From contig WBMV01003024.1 of assembly GCA_013396655.1 (NCBI GenBank), positions 1 to 64,000 of the forward strand: a stretch of 64,000 nt of DNA. The letters run 5' to 3'. The position numbers and the translations under genes were made by a program. The notes beneath the pieces are model-generated. The model did not search any database, was not told where the DNA came from, and worked only from the letters and a program-made list of their open reading frames with translations. Shown in pieces: positions 21,849 to 36,120 of this stretch (the first letter of the stretch is position 1; every line of letters starts with the position of its first letter). Origin of the DNA: Campylorhamphus procurvoides. Its lineage: Eukaryota; Chordata; Aves; Passeriformes; Dendrocolaptidae.

Positions 21849-24800
21849 GGGAAGGAAAGGGAAAGTGATGCTAAACTGCTGCTCTGATGAGTGAGACTTC
21901 TCATGTTACCTCTCAGTGAATGTAGTTTGAAAGACTGTCATTAAGATTTTTCACTTATTTATGTTTTAAACTTGCATTGTAGGTATAGTATGGTTTCCTA
22001 GAGGATGTATCTAAAGGCGTTTCTGCCACAGAATTGTAAAGTTATGTCAGTTAGAGTTAGAGAGTGATAACTCTTTCTAAGAGAGTGTAGAGTTATAAGG
22101 TGATAACAGTATTTTTAGGAGAAATATAGCTTATTAATAATTGAGACTGAATATTTAGATAATTGCTGATTGACTCACTGAAATTTTGAAAATTTATAAG
22201 AGAATATGTATGACCTATTCAATATGTGCTTCGGTAACCAGTTGTTCCTCTCTGAAAGAAGTTGTAGTCACTGCCTCAGGAAGGAAAACTAATCTGGTTT
22301 GATTTAGGCAGGCAGTCACGCAAGGGGCACATGGACAACAGCACAGTTCAAAATGTACTTTCTGAAAAGAGCCCCATGTACTGAAATAATTTGGGATCAG
22401 CTTTTGGATGTTTCATAAGCAAAACCAAGGTTTAACTTCACCAAATAAATGCTTCACCATGACTAATGCACCCAGCTGTAGTGGTAAATACCATTTGCTC
22501 AACTGCTTAACTATTCATCCTTCTGACCAAGGTTTATGGTGGTGTGAAATGAAGCTTAACTTCACAAATATGGAATGTATAGTAAAATTATCCCCTTTTG
22601 TGAAATTAGAAGGAATAAGCTTCTGATGGGTGTTTATGTACTGTGGTGACAGATTATAAAAGATTAAAAGGAAATTTTAATGAAGCGAAAAGCAGCCCTT
22701 GCAGCCTCTAACCCTCATGATTAGACGAGCAGAAGCTAGGGGATTTAGGAGGATTTAGCAAGATGAGGTTGATGGGGTAGGGAGATTATGACCTGCAGCT
22801 GGAACCAGTTGCTTGTCTAACTCATGTTTCCTTAGATAATGCATTTAGGGCTCCAGTTCTTTCAAGAACAGTGAGGGTGAGATGGACAAAAACCCCACAG
22901 TCTTGAAATAGTTTGAGGCCTGTTTTCATTAATTGAATAACAAAACATGGAAGGCAAACACAGAGTCAAAACAATGTGTCAAACAACAAAACAGGAAAGA
23001 ATATAGCATTTATATTTATATAAAGGGGATATGTCACAGGCCAATGCAATTGTTTTGCATACTCATAACAAAAATCACCAAAAGGAAGTCTAATACAATG
23101 CTGGGGATTATAAGTTGAACTCTTCAACAAGTTTTATTTGTCTTGTTGTCATAGAAAGGAAATTTGGTATGTAAGACAGCTGTAAATTGTTGTATAAGTT
23201 ATTGAAAAGGAAACCTTTGGATTATACAACAAATTATGTAAAATATGTATTACAGAATTCTGAAAGAATCTGAAGAATCCAAAAGGATATTGATGTATAG
23301 TATTCATAATTACTAGTGAATGAAAGTCATTAGTAAAAAACTTATTCATTAGAAGAACTTAGCCATTAGAAAAAAACGTAAAGTATTACTGCTATATGCA
23401 AGTTTTGTAAAACTGCTGAAGCATCACAAAGGAAGAGTACAGAGCAGTTATTTTGCTCCTCATTGTTATACGGATTATGCCACTCATTATCCATCTAAAG
23501 TAAACCCGAGTTCTGGGCAAATGTCACTTTTGCGGATAGGCTTATTTTCAATCCTTGTAAAAGGCCTGCTACAGCAATGCCCTAGAATAACTAGACTTCC
23601 TCTGCCATCAGTGGAGCTTCCCATTTTGCTGCAGTCAAAAGCTGGCCTGGGCTAAGAGCTTGGTGGGGAAATTTTTTGGATGGTACTTCCTGTTTTCTGC
23701 TTTAAAACTCCATACTTTCCTGGAATCAGGATGGATAGAATTAGTTTTTATAATATCATGCACTCAATATCATAACATTTCAGGCCATTGCATCTCTTGT
23801 TTTGGGAACTATCTAATTTCTTACTCTGTCTATTTACAATCTATTTTTCAAGTTCTAAACAGAAAGAAACCATCAATCAGAATTTAGAGACCCCCTTAGG
23901 TTTTTCAATTTGAAACAGTCAGTACAAACCCTCTTACGAAGGCAAAGCCTTATAGTTGGGGCACATAGATTGTTTTACTCTAGCACATGGAATGAGGAGT
24001 ATGAATTGGTTTGGACATTTTTCTAAGCTCCTCTGGACCATCAAAGTAGTTACATACCTATGGCTTTAGTCATCTTTAGATACCCAAGTGATTGGATGTG
24101 TGTCATTAGAATTCAAAATTCTTAGCTCAGTTAACAGTATCTTTTGAGCAGCTGCCATTCAAATAGTACAAAGGTGTTTATGGACTGATGTCTGTGCAGG
24201 CCACTTAGAACTATACTGAAAACAAAGACACAGAGTCCACCTTCAGCAATTCTCAAATGAGGCATTCACTGGTCTATCATGCATGTGAACACAAGCCTGG
24301 AGAGATGCAATAAAGTGGAAGAGGCCTTTTCTGAGGCCAAAAGATGAACTATCCTTTGTATAATTGCACTAATGGCTAAAGAGTTGTCCTAGAATGCAGA
24401 AAGCCATTTCTGAAATTCCTGCTCATATGGGTTTGCAGGAGATTTGAGTCCCTGCTTTCCAGAATCTAGAGTTTCTTAATCACTGGAATTTAGATTTTTG
24501 TGTTTTGCCCAGTTCATATCTTATACAATTTCAGAAGAGGAAGTTGAGTAATCTATTTTGGGAAAATGAAGCAGTGTCAAGAAGACTCACCTTGAATAGA
24601 TATTGAAAGCACCAGTTTGGAACAAGTATATCAGATATGAAAATGTAGACAGTCTTGCCATCTTGCCATTAGGGCACTACTGTCCAAGCTGATGGATATT
24701 TGTGATGAATTTTTTTTTTTTCTCTTGGAAGGTGAGCATGCAATTTTAGGATTGAACAGACTGATTAACAGAAGATGATGTCTGGTAACAGTGGATCTCC

Positions 24801-26147
24801 TTGTGGCCATCATCTTTGTAAGAAACAACATCCCACAACTCTACTAATTGTTTCATTCCTGGCTAGCTAATATGACTTCAAGTCATCTAGTGTCAGATTC
24901 CTGCTTTTGCTAAAGTTATGTGGAAGCTGTTCATTTGAACACACCTTTTGAACTGGAAGCCTAGCAATCAACTAACAAAATCTCCACTGCTCCAACTTCT
25001 ACAAAAGCACTTAGAATCTTGGTTTAGAACCTGAGACAACTGTATTGTGTTTCCCGAGACCATCTGCACTGAAAATGTCAAGCAATGAATATAAAACTAC
25101 TCCTTAGATCTGCAGATTGTAGAAAATGTATTTTTCAAATGTTTTACGAGCTTGAAAGAGTGCAAGGAAATTGGTCTCTAGCTCAGTGCTGGAGGGAGTT
25201 ATAGTTCAAGTTATAATTTCTGTTATTTACAGTCTTGTGAATTATTTACCTATTTACTTTTGAAATGTCCTGTGTACAGGGAAACACGTCATTTTCACTC
25301 ATCACAGGTGAAGTTTGATGGTTCAGGATAAAGAAGAAATAAATAAGTTTGCACTCTGGGAACTCGTTTTAGAACTATGATTTGACAAAACAGTTTCTCT
25401 AGCAAATTTCCCATGAACATTAAGCTTCAAATTATATCTACACAGTTGTTTGAGAGAAGAGTAATTCAGACAACTTTGCAGACCTGAAGAGGTGCCCAGA
25501 AGCCTGTCTAGTTTTATTCTGACTATATCATTTGGTCCAAAGAAAGATACTATATCTCTACAAACTTGCCCAGCTTACATTCTAAGACCATCATGAGCAA
25601 AGCAACATTTTTTTTGTTTTATGTATAGAAAATGCATTTTTTCAAGTAATGGAGATTTCATCAGTATCTATGGTATTTCTGCATTTTACTCCTAAAATAA
25701 TAAATATCAATGAGCTTACACTGACTTTCATGAAGTTAGAAGGTTATTACAACTAGTATTTGAGCTGACCTGTTCGGTGCTTTGTTGGTATCTGTATATT
25801 TTTTGTATTTTCCAGATGCATATAAAATAAATTCTTTTAATTTCTATCTACTAATGCAATCATATTATACTTGAGCAATAAAAGCTACTAATAAAGCTTG
25901 ATTCAGTGGGGTTTCCTGTTTTTGTATTCAAGTAAGTGATATTAGAATTTGGTACAACTTCTTTTAGGTTGTGCATACAGAAGGTAAGTGACACAGTATG
26001 CTGCTAAAGGCAACAGCAAAAATAGTTTGTAGTCCTCTCTGTTCAAGGCAAAGACGAGACTACCTTTGTCAACTTCTTTTCTATGAGGCAGCTATAGGAT
26101 ATGATGGTAGGAGCCGGCTTTTAGAATAACTTGCAACAATATTGCTG

Positions 26148-26189
26148 GAATAGATAATTGATTCATATGAATAGATAATTGAATCATAT
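26148..26189 (+). repeat. 21-bp tandem duplication (2 copies)
   Basis: GAATAGATAATTGATTCATA+T is followed directly by the same unit with one T-to-A change. Confidence 0.9.
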
Positions 26190-29100
26190 GGGGATTAATT
26201 TTGTTCCTCCATCTGAGATTAGCTTTGACTTTCTACATTGGAAATGGTGGAATCTTTTTGTAAGTGTTACACTGTGTCCCTTATTTAGACATTTAAGTGC
26301 TTTTGATGTCACTTTATCTTTTCCACTGAACCAGATGTCTTTGCAGCCTTGTTTTCATTGAGGGCTTCTGTAAAATTCCTGAAATAAAGGTGAGCTGCTG
26401 GTATTCTTTTCCTCTTTGTTGCTTAATACTGTACATCTCAGATCTCTAGACCCACCTTTTTGACAGTCAAAGCAACAGTTGTTTGACATCCTGATGTCTT
26501 TTGTCCACCCATGAGGACGACTAGTGAAATACGACCAACTAGGAGAGCCCAAATGTGTCTATAACACTGTATCAGGAATGAACGACCACTTGAACAGCTT
26601 CAGTGTTCCTTTCACTCACAATTATATGGGTGGTGGTCTGATATTCTGAAACAAGTTCAGGTCTTGGTGCTGCTGTCCCCTGCGTGTCTTGCATACAGTT
26701 CATTATCTTTCTGACTTTTTCCTGTAGTTCCCCCTCAACGAAACTTACTCACACAGAAGTTATAAGATACTTGTTTTAGTCACCCATTTAGTCTCATGCT
26801 TTGAGATTCAAACTGTGACTTTGACTATGAAGAGCTTATAGTATGGTTTAAAAAATAAATAAATGTAGGAGTGAGTGAAGCCATTAGACTTGTATGCATA
26901 CTTGTCTGGATTTTTTGAAATGGTTGAAAAGTCCACCACAAAGTCTGAAGTGGAACTGTCATTTTTCATCTCAGCTCCTGTTCCCAGACTTGAACCAAGA
27001 AACAATTTGGACAGTGAAGTTTAAATTGTTTGTTTTACATAGTAAAAAAACCAAATGAGGATAACCTTTCTAAATATGTTTTATTTAAATAGATGTAAAG
27101 ATATGCCTGCAAATTAGCTACATCACAGAAATTTCTCATTTCTAATACGAAGAATGAGATTTTTTTTCATGGTAATGAGCTCTTTGGATCTGATATTTAA
27201 GTTCAGATGCTAAGACGTTGGGGAAGCTAAAGTCCAACAGGCCACTATAGCTAAGTCTTAGAGTTTGGTGAAGTTCTACCACAGCTTTAAATAAAAAAAC
27301 CGAAACAAACTAGCTCATGAGGCTGGAGTGCTCAGCATTTAGGAGAATATGTGGCTTGCAGGCATTCTGAATCCCTAAAGATTTAGGTTCTTCAAATGTG
27401 AAAACATACCTTCATGTGCACTGTTGCTTTTTACTTATGGTACTGAAGAAGAGAAAGTGTCTCTTTGGACACATGATATATGCAGGAAATCTGTGGATGA
27501 AAGACTGCATTTCTGCTTTTTTAGAAAATAGACAGGATGCTAATTCAGCCTTTCTTGTGAAATCAGGTTTCAAATAGAGAGAATCTTTCCTTTTACTCCT
27601 GACCTGCTTTTTTTTGATAGTACATCATTATTGCTGTCTGGGAGAAAGGAATGTACTGCATAAGTACCTAAAAATACTAGGATGCCAATTTAACCTTTCA
27701 CAACACTTATATTATTGTGGTTTTGTAGATGTTATCATTCCGATTTAGGAAAGGAGCAAGAAGTAAATCTGTTTGGATGGGTTGACAACAAGCTAATTCA
27801 TAAAACAAAACCTCTTAGATAGAATTGGGCCATTGAAAGAGATGGTTTTATATCTTGGAAAGCAGGGGTTTTTATTAGCTAGCATATAGTGTCCAAAATG
27901 ATCTATAGCCAGATTTTGAGCTGTATAGAGTCACTTAGATCATTGTGACTACTTGAACAACAACAAAAAAAAAAAACAAAAACCAGAAAACAAAATGGAT
28001 TTTTTTTCTTGAAGTGAAAGAGAAGGGGAATATGTCATAAGCATTCATCCCTTCTTGCCTTAACCCTGTAGTTCAGAAGGAAGGCAAAAGAAAAAAAGCT
28101 GAAATAATGGCTAGTCATTTTAATAAATGTTATTTCTTTTCTTTCATCTAATATTATGCCTTCAGTACTTGCAATTTATAGATAACTCCATGCAGCATAA
28201 AAAGCAGCTAAAATAATTATTTGCTCAGCTCTAGTTATGCAATTGTTCATGATGCTGGGTATTATGAGGACAGTGATATATTAGTTCCAGGAATTGTGTC
28301 CTACAGCAAAACTGAAGTCAGCCACTGTGCAAGCTGTTTAAAGGTGTGCAGGATAACCATTCAAAATCACTGCATGAGCCTCTGCAGTGGGGATTTTATG
28401 TTTTTATCCAAATTAGAGTGAAGGTTGGAGGCTCAGTCTTTGCCACCAGAGGTCTTCAAAGAACATATTACAGATATTTTTCCAGTGGATGAAAATGAGA
28501 TGTATATCTTCCAGTCACTGCTGGCAGAAGTAGGTGGGAGTAATTTACTCAAGTACTTCAAGTCATTATTTGTCTGAGACAGAATTTTTACCTGTAAGGA
28601 TTGCTTCTGGAAAATTGAAACAGCTCTGCTTGCTTTGCATCTGTGGAAGGGTCATTTTCTATTCCCCCACTTGATGTTGTAGAGATTTTGGTAGTGGTGA
28701 GTTAACAAGAGATTCTGGTTGTTTCATGAATTTATGTAAACTGAAGGAAGACTTCAGAAAGCAAAATTTTGTATTCCTCAGCTGGACACTGAGGGATGCT
28801 GTGGACATGGGCAAGTGAAGAGGACAGAGGTGCTGAGGGTGAACGTGTGGAGGAGGCTTTCCCAAGCCAGGCCTTCCTGCAACACCACTGCTCACATCCC
28901 TGCCAGTGTAGAGCCTGGATGACAGAACTTTTTGTGGCCTTGACCTGAAGCTCGCTCTCTGGGTTAGGATGCATATCCTGGTATTTTGGATCTGCCTTTC
29001 TGAATACTGTGGGTCAAATATATTTCTCAAACTCCCTTTATACTTTTCTCCCGTGCTTAAGGAAGGGAAAAGAATTCTGGCAAAGTAATTAATTTTCAAA

Positions 29101-31336
29101 ACAAGGTTTTTCCTCTTTTGTTGACTTTATATTAGCCTGTGATGCCTTTTTACAATACAACAATACAAAGGTCAGTCAATTGTGTTTCGGTTATGAAAAG
29201 AATTCCCAGTGATATTGTAGGTCTTTCAAGCTCATCTGAATAAAGTCAATATTTCACTTGAAAGAGTTAAATCATGTCAATAATTACTGTGTATCATGTA
29301 TTCATAAAATACAAGGAATTTCTTTCCATTAATGAACGCTCAGATGAATATATTTATACTTTTTAAAATTATTATTTTTGCTTTTAATGAATAAAGAAGC
29401 AACACGGAATGAAACAGGGAATGTGATGATTCTGTTTTCCATGTGCTCTCTTTGTGTCTGAAAATGGTCATTATTTTGGCTGTGAATATAACAAGGTATC
29501 ACTGGGAGTTTATTAGAGTGAGAAGAAAGAAAAAAAAGGGATTGAGCCTAGATATTTCTGTGCTTGGTGATGTGGATATTCTGAAGAACAGGAGAGCTGC
29601 AACATTAGGCTCCAGGTCTGTTACAGATGAGAACAACCTCCTCTTTACCTCTCCCACCTCTCTGCTTGAGTCCTTTTAATGCCAGAGAAATGCCACATTT
29701 TAGCAGTGGGTTCCCACAGAGAGGAACTTCTAGCAACATGGAAATGCAGGATGGACATAAAATTCCTCTTTTGTTCAAACCCCTATGTGACTGCCTCCAG
29801 TCAGTGTTGCCTTTGCCACCTAAAGAATGTTGAGCATGTCTGGGCATAGGGCACAGCTGTCTCTGTTTCCATAAGGGCCTTCTGTTTCAGTTTTGCTAGA
29901 GACGTGCTTTTCTAAGCCTGCAGTTTTAAAATATATATCACTGGCTTCATATGAGACTTTGATGCCATCACAGGGCAACAGTTTTTACTGTCTGATTTTT
30001 TGAATTTGGGAACTTTTATATGCCACTTACATGGATTGCTGCTACTATTATGAAAGCCTTAGAGGAAGCATCAGCCTCCAGCTATAGAACTGGCACATTC
30101 TAGAGTTGGATGTAGTCCTTGATAAAGAGAAAATTTAAACAAGCTGTCATCCTGTAGCTGAAATTTTTAAGAATAATTTTCAGTGCAAGTTTGGAGAGGG
30201 TACCTCACAGACCAAGCAGTTCATGAAAATACTAAGTCAGTGTATTTTATCTCTTCCATAACTGACTCCCCAGAACGCTACTTAGTGCCATATTCTGGTA
30301 GTTGTTACATATGCGGTACCAATTGATTTTTATTTAAAACATACTGTTTGTTGTTTAAAAAAAAAAAAGGGAGAAAAAAATTGTGCTTTATCTAGTGGAC
30401 AGCTATGAAGAATGAGCAGTTAATCGAGTTTAATGGAACATACCAAATAGAAAATACCAGAGAGCAATAGAACATACCAAAAATCTGTAGTAAGACCGTT
30501 TGTTAGCTTGTTTGGCCAAGCAAAACTCAGATCCATCTCTGATATGATCAATGAAATCTCAAATCCCCAAAAGCCAGAGTCATATTGTGTAAATGTGTCT
30601 TCTGAGCAAATCTACAGTCTGTCTTTTTAGGACTTATTTATTGGTAACAATCAAATAGAACTTATTGGTAATAATAAAAGACCAACATTTTCTCTGTGAC
30701 AGATATTTTTAGTCAGCTGTGACGGCTAAGAGTTGCTGAAATCCGTAATTTTACAACAGCTTTTAATTGCATCTGAGTGCTCTGTTTTAAGAAAATGTTA
30801 GTTCTACTTGCCTGTATTAACACTGCTGAAAACAGTTGGGGTCCTGGTGCCTTTTTTGGTCATGATATTTATTATATACATCTGTAAAGCCAGTAAGTAA
30901 ATTATACACTAAAATTTGGGTCAAAAATTTGCAAAAAATATTCACATCTATATAGAAAAATATATTAAAGGAAAGCTGCAGAATGTAAGGTTTTAGATGT
31001 ATCTGACTTGATGGAAACTCTTAACACAAGTTTATATAATATAATCATGTTTATAATCATGTAGTTAGGAATAAGACACAAAAAAACCCCAATGAATATT
31101 TCAAAAAGCTTAGGTTGAAGCAGGTCCCATGTTGCTTTCTTTCTGTTCTTGGCTCTAAAAGAGTTAGCTGTTGGGTTGGAAGAAGGAAGGAAGACTTTCT
31201 GAAATATGTTCTTTTTCCCCTACTTTTGCCTCTAGAAACAAGGCTGACTGTGGTCAGAACATGTGCCCAGATAACACAGTTATGAAAGGGTAAGGAAGAC
31301 AAGTTTGTTCCATTCTGTGAAAACAGCAGGTTTAGT

Positions 31337-31761
31337 TGCTACAGCTGGGAGGTTTGCTCCCCCCTTTCCCGTCCCCCCCAGCCACGTGGTCCCCAAACGT
31401 CCTGGCAAAGAGACACACAGAGGCCGCAGGAAAGGGAAACAGAGAGATAGTTTATTCACATGGCCAGGGGTATTCATAGGGCTTTAGGGGATGCTGCTCA
31501 CAGCCTATAGAATTCAAAGGTTAAAAACCAATGGGGAAAGGGTTAACAAGGGACCAATAAGGGGAGTTTTCACATAGCCTGGCCAAGGTAAATTCTTGCA
31601 TACTGATTAGGAAGATAAGGGGTTTTTATCAAGGGGAGTTGGGAAGGAGGTGATTCAGGGCAAAAATAGCAAAGACTCCATTTTACAACACAGTAAAAAG
31701 CTTAAGCTTTTTAAGGCACTTTGGTTGGTTTCTTCATCTCCTTCACAGGCTCACTGTTGCA
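31337..31761 (-). mobile_element. Solo LTR (ERV, ERVK-like), copy 1
   Basis: This 425-bp element starts TGCTACAGCT and ends CACTGTTGCA. It is flanked by a perfect 6-bp duplication TTTAGT at 31331-31336 and 31762-31767. It is homologous over its whole length to the element at 33680-34096. AATAAA reads on the minus strand (TTTATT at 31451-31456), followed by a pyrimidine/TG-rich R-U5-like stretch, so the LTR is probably antisense to this strand. No internal retroviral sequence adjoins it. The 6-bp duplication fits an ERV2/ERVK-type integrase. Confidence 0.88.
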
Positions 31762-32682
31762 TTTAGTAAAAGACAGAGACTCTAGAGGTGCAAGAATGAA
31801 ATAAAAGTTTTCAGACTTAGTTTATTGTTAGCAAAGACTAGCCTTAGAAACACCTCAATTGTTTAATGGGTCACCCAAATCAATCATTAATCAAATGTGC
31901 AGCATAATCTATATTTCATTAAGCATGGATAGTTCAGAATCTCAGGGAATTCTATAGTTTTGCCTGTATAACAGGTAATAATAATTTTTGTCATCCTTTA
32001 TGGGCAGGGATGCAAATTCAAGAAACTATTATAGTCTCATAAGGTGCAATGATATGCAAATCCTGAACACAAATATCTAGCTATGGCAGCTCAATAAAAC
32101 TTGACATCCTTGGGACTGTGGTTCTTTCTCTGAGGACTGATGTTCAGGTTAAATGCGTATTCTTTAATTATAAGAGAGGCTGATAGTGACTGCATACAGC
32201 TTTACGTGCCATTTGTTTAAGTACAGACATTTTGGTTTACAGTAAGTAAAAACTCTGAATAGAAGGAAGGTATTGATAATACAGATTTCTTCCACAGAGT
32301 GAGGAAATCTTATTCCTAAAATGAGTTCAAGGGTTTTGTCCTCCTTCTGTTGGGAAACACTTTCAGAACATATTTCTTTGATAGATGAAGAATCTTGTTT
32401 TCATTCTGAGACTTAATTTATGCACAGTTAGTTTATGCAGATTTATTCTATTGCAGGAAGTGATCTTGTAAAATGCTGAGTGCTGGCTGTAGGAAGCCAG
32501 GCAGGTCCAACTTCCTTAACTGAATATGTCCAAAGAAGAACCAAATACAGAAATGGGAAAAGAATCTAATTGGCAAAGAAAGTTATATGTTGGAAGTCTG
32601 AAAGGGTAGGAGGTAGGAGTAAAATGACATGAGAAGTTAAACTACATTTAGCCCTACAAAGGAACCCAAAGGAAGTATTTTG

Positions 32683-32782
32683 TTAGGGGTTTTTTGTTTG
32701 TTTGGTTGGTTGATTTGTTTGTTTTGATTGTTGTGGGGTTTTGGTTTTTTGGTTTTTTGTTGTTGTGGGTTTNGTGTTTGTG

Positions 32783-32813
<31 letters not shown>
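32683..32813 (+). repeat. GTTT-rich low complexity ending in poly-T
   Basis: A T/G-only stretch of GTTT, GGTT and TTGTTG units ends in about 27 consecutive T. It contains one N at 32773. It lies between the two solo LTRs. Confidence 0.85.
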
Positions 32814-32816
<3 letters not shown>

Positions 32817-33679
32817 CATAGCTACATGGAAAGAGAACAAGGAAAGGACAAGTTTTTGGGAAGCAAAGATGGGCTGAGGCTACATACATTCTGGACAGGA
32901 AAATATACTTGGATACCTTTCTTTGCAAAAAGAAAACAAACATTACAGTGAAGATGAACTAGTAAAGGACACAAAGGAGGGCATGAATTTTACCCATATG
33001 TGAAGGAAAGAGGGATTCAATTGCCTGAGGAGAAGAAGGGAACTTGATTGGCTCCATCCCCCAAAAGTAAGAGATATGAGAGTGTTACCAGCAGCATTAC
33101 TGTGGTTAAGACCCCAACACCCAAAAATAGAGTATCCACATAAAAATGGAGAAGTGGTTTGGATGATTACATACTTGTTATATTATTTCAAAAATTTTAA
33201 AGAAAAATATTACTGGGGGTAAGGATGAAGACAAAAATATCATGATTGATCCAATTTTCTCTTTACCAAAAGGAACTTAACTCTTTTCACGTTGAAATGA
33301 TTCTCTGAAAACAAGAAGCCTGCCTACATTTCACTTAAGTGTTTGACATAATAGCTAGCATATTAATTGTGCTAGAGAAGGAGGCTAGTGAGGAATTGTG
33401 AGACTTATACTTAGGTTAACATGGGCAAAATGAGCTTAATGTGCTTATAGGATCTCTGAAATAGACGTTTGGTCTGAAAGATTTTCTCAAAGGTTGTGTC
33501 TTATGGGCAGCGTCATTTAATGTTTCCATTACTAATTAACATGGAAGGGCAGAAGAAATCTAAGATTTTTTTTGAGACAAAATTGGAAGAAATCATCCAT
33601 ATAAGAGCCAGTACCTGACTTGGGAAATAGTCTATTTGAATACTGGAGTTCTGGAAATAAAATAAATATTATTAATATG

Positions 33680-34096
33680 TGTGACAGTGTGGTGGAATGC
33701 TCCCCTTTCCCAGTCCCCCCAGCCATGTGGTCCCCGGGATGCCCCAGGAAAGAGACACAGAGACCGCAAGGGCGGACGCAGAGAGAGTGTTTCTTCACAT
33801 GGTCAGGGGTATATAAAGGCTTTCAGGGGATTGTGGTTACAACCAATTGTAATCGAGGGATAAAACCAGTGGGGAAAGGGTTAACTAAGGACCAATAGCT
33901 GGGCTTCACATACTCCTGCCAAGGCAAATTCCTGCATACTAGGCTAGGGAGATAAGTTTGCCAAAGAAGTTTTGGGAGGAAGAAGGGTGACTAAGGGATA
34001 AAAAGGCAAGGAATCCATTTTACAATACAGTTAAAGCCTCAGTTTTTAAGGCATTGTAGCTGGTTTCTTCATTTTGTTCACAGACCCACTGCCACA
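33680..34096 (-). mobile_element. Solo LTR (ERV, ERVK-like), copy 2
   Basis: This 417-bp element starts TGTGACAGTG and ends CACTGCCACA, a near-perfect terminal inverted pair. It is flanked by a perfect 6-bp duplication AATATG (33674-33679 and 34097-34102). It shares family and orientation with the copy at 31337. The minus strand shows TTTATATA (33810-33817) just upstream of a mutated AATAAA (AAGAAA), a TATA-to-poly(A) spacing known from alpharetrovirus-like LTRs. Confidence 0.9.
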
Positions 34097-36102
34097 AATA
34101 TGGTTTGTAAAATTTCACAAATAGGTGATGCCATAAACTGGGGGCTCATTGACTAGAAAGAAAAAAAATCTGATCTATTTGTTAATCACATAATGACTGT
34201 AAGTCAGCAGTTGGCTATTGCTTCTGGGGGAAGAAAACAACAAAAAAGGCACATGTGAGTGTAAAATGTGTAGCAGAATGTCTAAGTGTCTTTAGAGATA
34301 CTTAAAAGGACAGTATTTGATATTATTAGCAGTGGTGCCCAAGCCACTAATAGACTTTTGGAAGACTGCTGCTCAGTCATATGTGTTTATAAAGCACAGT
34401 CTCAGCCTGGAGCAAGTGCAAACAAAGTCTTCCAAGGTAATCAGGGGGACACAGATGAAACTGAGGGATTTTGTTTAAACTGTCAAAGGCAAAGAATCAC
34501 AACATTGCAAAAATTACAGAAAAGTTTAAAAGCTTTTACGTTTGGAAAAGCATTCTGGAACTTTTAGGTGCTTGTCCCAGAGCAGTCAAGAATTCAAAAA
34601 GTTTCCAAATTTCTTGTAGATGATTCTGTTGTTTTGTCTGTTTTTCACTAGCCTTATGTTTCTTACCAGTAGTACTTTTTAGTGAAAGTAAGTAACAGCT
34701 TCCAGACAGGAACTGAGAATTAGGTTATTACAGAATACTGTTGCTTTTAGCTGTCTTTGTGAATTAAGCAGAGGAGTTTAATTGGTATGTGAGTTGACTG
34801 GCCATGATACTAAATGTACAAGTCAAAGATGTATCTTAAAGCAGTGTGATTTTAACAGGTTAACATTGCTATATTAAGAGGCTGAGCTGTAACCCATCTT
34901 CCTCCTCAATTTATTAGATGCTAATAATTTTCTTAGGTACATTTTACCCCCAGATATGTGCATGTTGTTGATCAGTGACTATTCATCATTTTCTAAGTTC
35001 AAAGTCTTGTACAATGCTGTTAGGTGTATAGGACAGCAGAGACAGAGTATAGACAAGCTGCATGTATTGGCCAGAAACACAAAAGCAAGGAAATGGAATT
35101 GGCAGCATCATAATTGAATGAGAGAACAGCCTGGATTTGTCAGTGACTAATAGTGGCATAACATCTGCTAATTTGTTAAAGTTGTACCTGAAATGACCTT
35201 ATTTATATAAGCAAGGGTTTTAGAAAATTTTTATGGAACAAAAAATTTCAAATTAGAAATGTTTAGTCAGATAATAGGTAAAACTTAACATAGTCAAGGC
35301 GTTATTATTTGAGGGGTAATAACATGCATTGTGTTTCTGTGATAAACCTCCAAAGATGAGTATATATGGACACACTTGAGTGTAGGGATTTCAGAAAGAC
35401 ACCAGGGTGAATCCAAATAGTTTTGTAATCCTTTCATATGAAAGTGCAAGTCAGCTCCTAGAATGGTTTTTGCAGGGCTATCTGTAATTCTTATGTCTAT
35501 CTTTCCAATATTCAGCTTGTCATGGCCAAAAAAAAGAAAACTAACAAAACAAAACAGAAATATATATGAAAGTAAAAATCAAATGGATCCTTATTTCATT
35601 CTTACCCTGTTTATTCAACCAGCTTCTTTTGATGTGAATAATCCTGTCATTTTCCTATATTATTACATTTTCCTATATTATTTCATTTTCTGATAAACCT
35701 GTATCTGTTCTGTTAATTTCCTCTTATTCCTCTGCCTGCTGCTTAAGAATCTCCTTTAACATCATCTCTTCTTACTTATTTGTATTCTTTCACATGCATC
35801 CATGGGTCCTGCTTTCCCTCTCTTCTCCTTCCCTATTCTTAGTGTTTGAATGATATAAAGCACTGTGAAAGCTTTTCCTAGCTTCTCTTTGCAGACAACT
35901 CCCAAGCTTACCTCTTCACCCCATTCTGTCTTTCTCAATTTAGTTTCACATTTCAGCCTGTCTTTCTGGATGTGCTGTTCTCAGTTCAAACCCAATATTC
36001 TGAAAGTGAACTATCTTTGGGGTTTTTTTTTAGATTATCAGTATTACTCAGTTATTCATCCTAGCTGGTAGTTTCATTATTTTCTCTCTCTCTTTTTTTT
36101 TT

Positions 36103-36120
36103 NNNNNNNNNNNNNNNNNN
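36103..36120. other. Assembly gap (18 N) in poly-T
   Basis: N run embedded in a T homopolymer (TCTCTCTC-T(10) before, T(10) after). It is probably a homopolymer of unresolved length. Confidence 0.99.

Larger units (their letters stand above)
12210..31330. other. Intergenic, downstream of MRPS30
   Basis: Apart from the CR1 pieces, purine tract, gap and tandem repeats listed separately, this is AT-rich sequence with no supported gene. The longest frame (about 146 codons, minus strand, 28659-29099) has no recognisable domain. Conserved non-coding elements could be present but cannot be judged from one sequence. Confidence 0.6.

Noticed and set aside
31337..34096. A single provirus with 5' and 3' LTRs
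   Set aside because: The two LTRs have different target-site duplications and are strongly diverged, and the sequence between them shows no gag, pol or env similarity.
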